Positions 6,603-11,509 of a stretch of DNA of 11,509 bases are shown piece after piece. The notes below the pieces were generated by a model. It saw nothing but the letters and a program-made list of their open reading frames with translations, ran no database searches and had not been told where the DNA came from. Every line of letters starts with the position of its first letter. Positions within the stretch are counted from its first letter, which is position 1. Source of the DNA: Verrucomicrobiota bacterium (lineage in GTDB: Bacteria > Verrucomicrobiota > Verrucomicrobiia > Chthoniobacterales > UBA6821); assembly GCA_016871655.1 (NCBI GenBank), contig VHCR01000029.1:1-11509 (forward strand), written 5' to 3'. The position numbers and the translations under genes were made by a program.

Positions 6603-7390
6603 TTCACTTGATTTTTTTAAAAAAGAGTTTGTCATTTTTTTTGGGAGCTCTCTTGCTTGTAGCGCCACTACGAGGTGAGTTCAACAATCCTATCAACAAA
6701 ACCATTTTAGAAGCCATCTCTTCCATGCCTCATGGCGGAGGCTACAGCACGAGCAATCTGGCCATGAAGCGACTGCAACATGCAGTAACAGTTTCTGACG
6801 GAAAACTTGTGGTGCGTCCTACATTAGCTCAACCGAGTTTTTGTTCGGAAGCAACTTATCTCCTTTTTTTAAAAACACTTCTTCTGCTGCAAGAGCAGCA
6901 TCAACTCACTCTTGATACCGCAACGTTATCAACCTTGCTCCCACGCGGACAACCTGATGGAGAGGGAATCTGGGGGCGATGGAACGCCAACGGACCGGGT
7001 GTGGCTTGTTTATTTCATGATTTGAAAATTGGAAAAAATTTCACCAGTCTTGAGCAAGCAGAACCGGGCGATTTTCTCAAAATTTTTTGGACAAGCTCCG
7101 TTGGTGCCATAGAGCATGGCCATCTCGTAGTTTATCTCGGGCATGAAATGAGAAATGGTGTTGAGATGATTCACTTCTGGTCAAGTAATCAACACGTCGG
7201 CTACGGCGACAAATGGGTTCCGCTTCGCGCAATGAGGCATCTTCTTTTTTCACGCCTCACTAATCCTGCCGTTCTAACCTCATGGCATCAGCTTCCGCGG
7301 TCTGACATCTATCTTGCATCCTTACTTTCGAAGACGTCGTCGTGGGAGGAAGTGAAGCAACGATGTGAAATCGTTGAAGATAGAAGATAG
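6596..7390 (+). CDS. Secreted NlpC/P60-like cysteine peptidase or amidase
   Basis: 264 residues. A signal peptide is visible (KKSLSFFLGALLLVAPLRG, cleavage near residue 27). The mature part has a papain-like order of residues: C83 in PSFCSEATYL, H176 in EHGHLVVYLG, and a polar third residue near N198 in HFWSSNQ. This suggests a cell-wall or peptide hydrolase acting outside the cytoplasm. The block WGRWNANGPG (127-136) is distinctive, and I believe similar uncharacterised proteins occur in other PVC bacteria. Its ATG lies inside the start region of the divergent peptidase gene (7-bp overlap), so one start may be misassigned; TTG codons at 6608 and 6629 are alternatives. The last residues (EDRR) and the TAG stop are supplied by the TAGAAGA repeat. 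Confidence 0.75.
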   Translation: MSFHLIFLKKSLSFFLGALLLVAPLRGEFNNPINKTILEAISSMPHGGGYSTSNLAMKRLQHAVTVSDGKLVVRPTLAQPSFCSEATYLLFLKTLLLLQEQHQLTLDTATLSTLLPRGQPDGEGIWGRWNANGPGVACLFHDLKIGKNFTSLEQAEPGDFLKIFWTSSVGAIEHGHLVVYLGHEMRNGVEMIHFWSSNQHVGYGDKWVPLRAMRHLLFSRLTNPAVLTSWHQLPRSDIYLASLLSKTSSWEEVKQRCEIVEDRR

Positions 7391-7497
7391 AAGATGGAAG
7401 ATGGGGATTGTGATTTGCTGGCACAAACAAAATAAAAATTTTTAATTTTGCCGAAGGCTTCGACTTCCATCTCCTATCTTCTATCTTCCATCTTCTA
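7376..7497. repeat. Palindromic element with TAGAAGA heptad arms, copy A2, between convergent genes
   Basis: The left arm (about 7376-7405) and right arm (about 7464-7497) are inverted runs of AGAAGAT/GGAAGAT units. The minus strand of the core is homologous to the plus strand of copy A1: both have a CGGC...AAAA segment, an A/T run, then TTTGTYTGTGYYAGCARAYC (7412-7431 here). Both outer ends carry TAG in the outward gene's frame. The left arm gives the stop of the plus-strand peptidase (7388-7390) and the right arm the stop of the minus-strand helicase (7495-7497). The long imperfect stem would make a natural bidirectional terminator. Confidence 0.85.
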
Positions 7498-10400
7498 ATT
7501 AATCCACACCAATCGAGTTACGACCTCTCTCAAACTCGGCAGCATCTCCTGCAAGGCGGTGCGATAGGCCTTGAATTGAGGTTCATAGAGTTTTTCTTGA
7601 TCACTATTTTTTTCTCCCGTTTTAAAATCAATCACCTCAGCGATAATCGGAATGCCTTCCTCATTTTGTCCGAGCACTACACGATCAAAAATGCCACTGA
7701 TGAATTCTTTTTCCTTCACCACTGCAAAGCGTTTTTCGCGCCAAAGTTCCAATTGAATCACCCCTCGTTCTTTCCAGCGTTTCAAGAAGAATTCTTTCTG
7801 GAAGACTTCAGCTTCAGCTTTCAACTTCAACTCATGCGCAGCAGTCCTTTCCCATTCTATCTGTGCCAGCTCTGCATGCACCGTCGTTCCTTTTTCTCGA
7901 GCACTCCTTCCTTGCAAAAGTTGACCAAGAGAAACCAGGCCTCCTTCTTGTTCTTCGGAAGGATGACGTTGAGAAAATTTTTGATAGCTCTCATTGGAAG
8001 GCTGCTGGATCGGCCTCTGCTGCGGAAGAGCAGGCGTGATCGGTTTTAACAACCTCAACGACTTTCCTACGACTTCGTGTCTCTGGAGTCCTGAAGCTCG
8101 TAGCCATTGAGCCATTGTTTTTTTGCGAGAAGGTTTTTCAAAAAAAAGGAGATCGAGGTAAGAAGCCGCTCTCGTCATCCCGACATAAAGCAAACTCAGC
8201 ATCTCAGCCCATTGCTCTTCTTGAAGTGCTGAGAGCAAGGAGGAACGGCCTTGCATGGCCATCTTCTCTTGATTTCCTTGAATAAAAAAACGCCCTTCTT
8301 CATTTTGCTGCACGCGCAAGCTCCGCTCTCCTCCCGCGGTAATATCAACATCAAGGTCCATCAGAATCACCGATTCGAATTCCAATCCTTTGGCTGCGTG
8401 AAACGTCAAGACCCGAACGTTAGCAGGAAGGGGTGTTTCAACGCGCTCATGTCGGATGCGTTTCACGAATGCAGAAAGCCTTCCATTTTTTGAGAGATCC
8501 CATTTTTCTGCGAGAGTCATCAATTGTTCTAAACGACTTTGCTCATAAACGCTGCAAGCAGCTTGAAAAGCGGGCTGTGCAATCCAAGATCGCAGTGTCG
8601 CAGCAACGCCAGCATCGATCAATTTTTGACGCAGTTGAAGGGCAGCATTTTTTTGATCTACTAAATGACGCAGCGCCGAGTGAAAGACATGCTCGTAGGC
8701 GGCAGTGTGCCCTGGATGGTCGATCCACGTCAAGAGTGATAGGAGCAACTCCACAGCCAACGTGTCGGTGAGAGGATTTCCTCCTTCCCCACTAGCAATG
8801 ATTTCCTTTTCTTGAAGTCGCTGCAAGAGTGGGGCAATCAATTTAGTCCGTCGCACGAGGATTGCTACCTCACGTGCCGGATCTTCTGTAAGATGTTCTT
8901 CGACGAGCATGACAGCTTTTTCAACGACATTGTTCATCGGATCTTCTTCGAGTTGATCACCTCGTTCTGTGACAGAGTGAACACGCACTCTCCCTTTCAA
9001 ATCAGCAACAGAAGGGGATCCGACGTGTTCTTGAAAATCTGCGCTCCAACGCGCTGCTGCTTTTTCAAAAGCAACACCTCCCTCCATCGCTCGCATAGCT
9101 TCTTCATTTTTCAATGCTCCAAAGACTTCATTCACTGCTTCCAGCACCGCGCGACTGGAGCGATAACTTTGATTGAGCGGTGATATTTCTTTTTTGAAAA
9201 CGTCATGCTCTTGCTCTAGCAAACTGAGGAGATGTCGCTTCCCACCTCGCCATCCGTAGATGCCTTGCTTCACATCCCCGACGACAAAAACTTCTCCTCC
9301 TTTTGCTAAAACATTTCCAACGAGCGGCGAGAGAAAATCGTGTTGCCGTTGACTCGTGTCTTGATATTCGTCGAGGAGGAGATGCTCTGTGCGAAGATCC
9401 ATGCGCAGCGCAATCTCGTCGAACGAAAGTTGATGGTGTTCTTGTTGAACTGCCTCTTCGATTTCAGAAAACGTATACTTTCCTGCGCGAAAAGAAATTT
9501 CTTGGCGCACGCTTTCATACTGCCGCATCATCCTCCCGAGAGCCTCTTCCCGCAATGCTTCCAGCCGCTGCTGCTCTTGAATACACTCTTGAATGAAGGG
9601 CAAAAAGAAATTTACAAAATGAGTTGGAATCGGCTTCCCATAAAAAGTGGGCTCCGTGAGCAAGGCGTCAGTACCAGCTAATTCATAGATGCAGTCATGA
9701 CTTACGGGACTGACTCCTTGCTGCACTATTGGCATTGCACTCAAGCAATTTTTTAGTAAGGTCCCACCTGCTAAAAGATCTTTCACCAAGAGAGGTCGAG
9801 AGAAAAAATTTTTGAGTTGTTCAAGAGCTTTGATCCAGCGGCTATCAGGCTTCTCCTTGCTGTTGAGCGGAACTTTAAAATTTTTTAAAAAGGCTTTTAT
9901 TTTTTCACCATCAGAAAAAATCTGTGGAGAGGCCGTGCTGGCAAAGTCAGCACGGGAGAAAGAAGATGGAAGATGGGAGATAGGAGAAGTTGCGTTGCAG
10001 GAATTGTCATTGAGTGTTTGAAATGCTGATGAAAGATCGGGCGACGAAGGCCTTGCTTGATCTGCAGTAGATGCTCCCATCTTCCATCTTCTATCTTCTA
10101 TCTTCCATTCCTGCGAAGCAGGTTGTGCGCGAGCAACCCAGCGATTTTTTTCAAAGATCGATGTTCCTTTTTCCACAAATGAGAGAACTCGCGTTCCGTG
10201 ATGCAAGAGAGCCCATGCCTCACGAATGCTTAGATCCTCTTTCAACGTCGCAAGGAGGGCTTCGCGCGCAAGCTCCTCGCTCGTTACCGTGTCTGCCACT
10301 TCCCATGGCGAAGACATTCCTAAATCGAGTGCCAAGACCCGTGCTTGTTGCGCGAAAAGCGCATCGATGGTTCCAATGGAAAGTCTATCTACGTCATTCA

Positions 10401-10680
10401 CAAAGCGCCGCAGGAGATTCTCGCACTCTTTTTGTGTCGGTATTGGAAAACAAGTTCCCTCAACTAATATGCAGCGACAAGCCTCTTCCTTACACGCTCT
10501 AGCAAGGAGTCTAAAAATGCGCGCCACAATTTCTCCAGCAGCCTCACGAGTGAAGGTTGTGGCCACTACCGCCGCAGGATCCAGGTGCGCGCGCTCTGGA
10601 TTTAAAAAAAGTTGGAGATAGCGCCGCGCTAGTTGTTCTGTTTTTCCAGAGCCAGCAGAAGCGCGTTGAAGTTGAAGCAT
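7495..10680 (-). CDS. AddA/RecB-like UvrD-family helicase-nuclease
   Basis: 1061 residues; an ATP-dependent 3'-5' DNA helicase with a C-terminal nuclease, the type that processes double-strand breaks for recombination. Superfamily 1 motifs in order: Walker A ASAGSGKT with K13; VVATTFTREAAGEI (Ia); LLLDEYQDT with D437-E438 (II); VVGDVKQGIYGWRGG (III); LNQSYRSS (IV); VLTFHAAKGLEFE near 760 (V); LLYVGMTRA near 830 (VI). The PD-(D/E)xK nuclease has GIFDRV (D999), EVIDFKTG (D1018, K1020) and the QxxxY motif (Q1035, Y1039). The protein begins almost directly at Walker A, as in AddA/RecB-like proteins of several non-proteobacterial phyla. No addB or recC partner is visible. Residues about 191-241 are encoded by an inserted heptad-armed repeat (9961-10110). 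There is no Shine-Dalgarno; a GGCTATA repeat lies immediately upstream. Confidence 0.92.
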   Translation of the reverse strand: MLQLQRASAGSGKTEQLARRYLQLFLNPERAHLDPAAVVATTFTREAAGEIVARIFRLLARACKEEACRCILVEGTCFPIPTQKECENLLRRFVNDVDRLSIGTIDALFAQQARVLALDLGMSSPWEVADTVTSEELAREALLATLKEDLSIREAWALLHHGTRVLSFVEKGTSIFEKNRWVARAQPASQEWKIEDRRWKMGASTADQARPSSPDLSSAFQTLNDNSCNATSPISHLPSSFSRADFASTASPQIFSDGEKIKAFLKNFKVPLNSKEKPDSRWIKALEQLKNFFSRPLLVKDLLAGGTLLKNCLSAMPIVQQGVSPVSHDCIYELAGTDALLTEPTFYGKPIPTHFVNFFLPFIQECIQEQQRLEALREEALGRMMRQYESVRQEISFRAGKYTFSEIEEAVQQEHHQLSFDEIALRMDLRTEHLLLDEYQDTSQRQHDFLSPLVGNVLAKGGEVFVVGDVKQGIYGWRGGKRHLLSLLEQEHDVFKKEISPLNQSYRSSRAVLEAVNEVFGALKNEEAMRAMEGGVAFEKAAARWSADFQEHVGSPSVADLKGRVRVHSVTERGDQLEEDPMNNVVEKAVMLVEEHLTEDPAREVAILVRRTKLIAPLLQRLQEKEIIASGEGGNPLTDTLAVELLLSLLTWIDHPGHTAAYEHVFHSALRHLVDQKNAALQLRQKLIDAGVAATLRSWIAQPAFQAACSVYEQSRLEQLMTLAEKWDLSKNGRLSAFVKRIRHERVETPLPANVRVLTFHAAKGLEFESVILMDLDVDITAGGERSLRVQQNEEGRFFIQGNQEKMAMQGRSSLLSALQEEQWAEMLSLLYVGMTRAASYLDLLFFEKPSRKKTMAQWLRASGLQRHEVVGKSLRLLKPITPALPQQRPIQQPSNESYQKFSQRHPSEEQEGGLVSLGQLLQGRSAREKGTTVHAELAQIEWERTAAHELKLKAEAEVFQKEFFLKRWKERGVIQLELWREKRFAVVKEKEFISGIFDRVVLGQNEEGIPIIAEVIDFKTGEKNSDQEKLYEPQFKAYRTALQEMLPSLREVVTRLVWIN
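9961..10110. repeat. Heptad-armed palindromic element inside the helicase gene, copy A3
   Basis: The left arm begins at 9961 (AGAAGATGGAAGATGGGAG, 9961-9979) and has a perfect 19-bp inverted match at 10074-10092. The right arm continues with two more TAGAAGA-type units to about 10110. The roughly 90-bp core is only doubtfully related to A1 and A2. On the coding strand it is read without interruption as about 50 residues, starting EWKIEDRRWKMG and ending ISHLPSSF, so the insertion kept the frame. An 8-bp hairpin CCGTGCTG/CAGCACGG (9933-9955) borders it and may be part of the insertion or a separate palindrome. Confidence 0.8.
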
Positions 10681-10686
10681 GGAGAC

Positions 10687-10716
10687 AGGCTATAGGCTAT
10701 AGGCTACAGGCTACAG
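10687..10716 (+). repeat. Single heptad arm, GGCTATA/GGCTACA family
   Basis: Four units, two GGCTATA and two GGCTACA, followed by G. The array lies 6 bp upstream of the helicase start codon (minus strand) and so occupies the expected ribosome binding region. It is the opposite orientation to the CCTACAG arm at 5121-5150. No inverted partner is seen between here and the next gene. Confidence 0.8.
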
Positions 10717-10735
10717 AAAAAATATTTCTCTACAA

Positions 10736-10966
10736 TCAACCAACCCTCCATTTTTTTCCTGACCATTGCCCCCAAAAAGCCTCGCTACTTTGAGGAGAAG
10801 AGAGAAGGTCCGCAGGAGAGGTTGCTCCTAATATTTTCCCAGCACATCTGTTCCATGTACGAAAAATCGATGACTCGGTTGCTGAAGGCTCAACTTTTTT
10901 TTGTAGAGCAATCGGCTCGGAAGGACCTGAATAAGCTGCTGCTGGGTTGATAGGTGAAATGTGCAT
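10736..10966 (-). CDS. Small protein next to a secretion chaperone, possible secreted substrate
   Basis: 76 residues of no family I recognise. The N-terminus MHISPINPAAAYSGPSEP is Ser/Pro/Ala-rich, without a Sec signal peptide, as is typical of type III secreted proteins. The C-terminal half is Trp-containing (FWGQWSGKKWRVG). It starts 6 bp after the stop of the CesT-like gene on the same strand. Chaperone genes commonly sit next to their cognate substrate, so this could be the substrate, perhaps a shortened one. The reading frame is short and the assignment rests mainly on context. Confidence 0.5.
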   Translation of the reverse strand: MHISPINPAAAYSGPSEPIALQKKVEPSATESSIFRTWNRCAGKILGATSPADLLSSPQSSEAFWGQWSGKKWRVG

Positions 10967-10972
10967 CGTCTT

Positions 10973-11386
10973 TTAAATAGGGGGCGGTTTTAAGAGGGTT
11001 TGGGCAAGGCGGATGAGTTGTCGGACTTGTTCTTCAAGGGAGTGGACTTGAACTAGTTCTTCTTCTGTTGCAGAGAGGAGAAAGCGGCTGGCAAGTAGGA
11101 GCTGACTGCCCTCTGGCTCTAGGAGTAAGCGGGCATCAGATTCATGGCGATAAGGAAATATTTTTTTTAAAAACTCAACCACTTTTTCCTCCATCTCAGC
11201 CGTGGCCAAGGTAAGCAAGGGAATATTCATCCAGAGGAGTGCTCCGCCCAAGTCTTCTTCAAATTGAACGGCGAGGTCGTCGCTCAATTCGAGCGTGAGG
11301 CTCTCTTCCTGCAGCATCTCAGCCGGGAGAGTCAGTCCAATTTTGGAACTAAAATTGTCAAGGAGCGTGGCGGTTTTTGGAAGCAT
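10973..11386 (-). CDS. CesT-like type III secretion chaperone
   Basis: 137 residues, the normal size for class I type III chaperones, small and strongly acidic. The pattern fits the CesT/Tir-chaperone fold: an N-terminal helix (LLDNFSSKIGL), beta strands with alternating hydrophobics (LTLELSDDLAVQFEE, ALLWMNIPLLTL), a helix EMEEKVVEFLKKIF, then strands RLLLEPEGSQLLLASRFLL and a C-terminal helix containing LEEQVRQLIRLAQTLL. Such proteins dimerise and hold effectors for the secretion ATPase in the cytoplasm. The assignment is by pattern, not by an invariant motif. The ATG lies 25 bp after a group II intron 3' end, so the gene's native promoter may be separated from it. Confidence 0.65.
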   Translation of the reverse strand: MLPKTATLLDNFSSKIGLTLPAEMLQEESLTLELSDDLAVQFEEDLGGALLWMNIPLLTLATAEMEEKVVEFLKKIFPYRHESDARLLLEPEGSQLLLASRFLLSATEEELVQVHSLEEQVRQLIRLAQTLLKPPPI

Positions 11387-11411
11387 GAGATGATATATAG
11401 TGTCACTGCTG

Positions 11412-11509
11412 GTAGAGTAGAGAGAGGATACGGGTTGAGAGCCTCATAGGCAATGACCGTTTCCCTCTCCCCCTCGTTCAAACCGTACGACCGGATTTCC
11501 CGGATACGG
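11412..11509 (-). mobile_element. 3' end of a group II intron (domains V and VI), body outside the window
   Basis: On the minus strand, from the window edge, CCGTAT-CCGG-GAAA-TCCGG-TC-GTACGG forms the canonical domain V hairpin: an outer helix CCGTAT/GTACGG, a 2-nt bulge on the 3' side, and an inner helix closed by a GAAA-containing loop. The usual leading GAG or AAG would lie just outside. A second hairpin follows, with stem GAGAGG...CCTCTC and an inner ACGG/CCGT, matching domain VI. It ends in CTACTCTAC, where A at 11418 lies 7 nt before a 3' AC end at 11412, fitting the bulged branch-point adenosine. The reverse transcriptase/maturase gene, if present, would be beyond 11509. The exact 3' boundary is uncertain by a base or two. 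Confidence 0.75.

Noticed and set aside
9303..9681. Overlapping plus-strand open frames opposite the helicase gene
   Set aside because: They are shadows of the helicase coding strand, with no recognisable motifs and with Cys/Phe/Arg-rich composition typical of antisense frames.

Overview
The window looks like the chromosome of a host-associated bacterium of the PVC group, most likely Verrucomicrobiota or a relative of Chlamydiota. This rests on the short adenylate-kinase type, the general look of PyrH and Frr, the AddA/RecB-like helicase that begins almost at its Walker A motif, and a CesT-like type III secretion chaperone. It is an inference from protein style; no rRNA or marker search was possible.

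Layout. Positions 1-79 hold no convincing gene. A minus-strand block follows: tRNA-Thr(UGU) at 803-878 with a plausible promoter, and just downstream a protein (79-789) that ends abruptly after what looks like a kinase glycine-rich loop. Core genes on the plus strand come next: adk (1016-1603) and fmt (1718-2644), then a secreted protein of unknown function on the minus strand (2736-3377), then the translation pair pyrH-frr (3556-4882). An accessory stretch follows: a secreted thioredoxin-fold protein without a visible active-site cysteine (5071-5568), a Gln/Asn-rich small protein (5623-5886), and a divergent pair of papain-like cysteine peptidases. One of the pair (5949-6602, minus) is cut by a single in-frame amber codon; the other (6596-7390, plus) is intact. 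A large helicase-nuclease gene occupies 7495-10680 (minus). Upstream of it are a small protein and a type III chaperone-like gene, and at the right edge the 3' end (domains V and VI) of a group II intron whose body lies outside the window.

The most unusual feature is a set of dispersed heptanucleotide repeats. Three sequence families (TAGAAGA, GGCTRTA, TTTACTC) occur as runs of about four units. Four times they form two inverted arms around a 70-100 bp core, giving palindromic elements of about 120-150 bp. Two of these (1593-1712 and 7376-7497) have recognisably homologous cores. The arms supply or touch stop codons of three genes, one element sits in frame inside the helicase gene, and a single arm encodes part of a signal peptide. 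This resembles Rickettsia palindromic elements or cyanobacterial heptamer repeats in behaviour, but I do not recognise the sequence.

No gene in the window has a clear Shine-Dalgarno sequence; starts are preceded by pyrimidine- or A/T-rich DNA or directly by the repeats. Start choices therefore rest on protein alignment to known families, not on ribosome binding sites.
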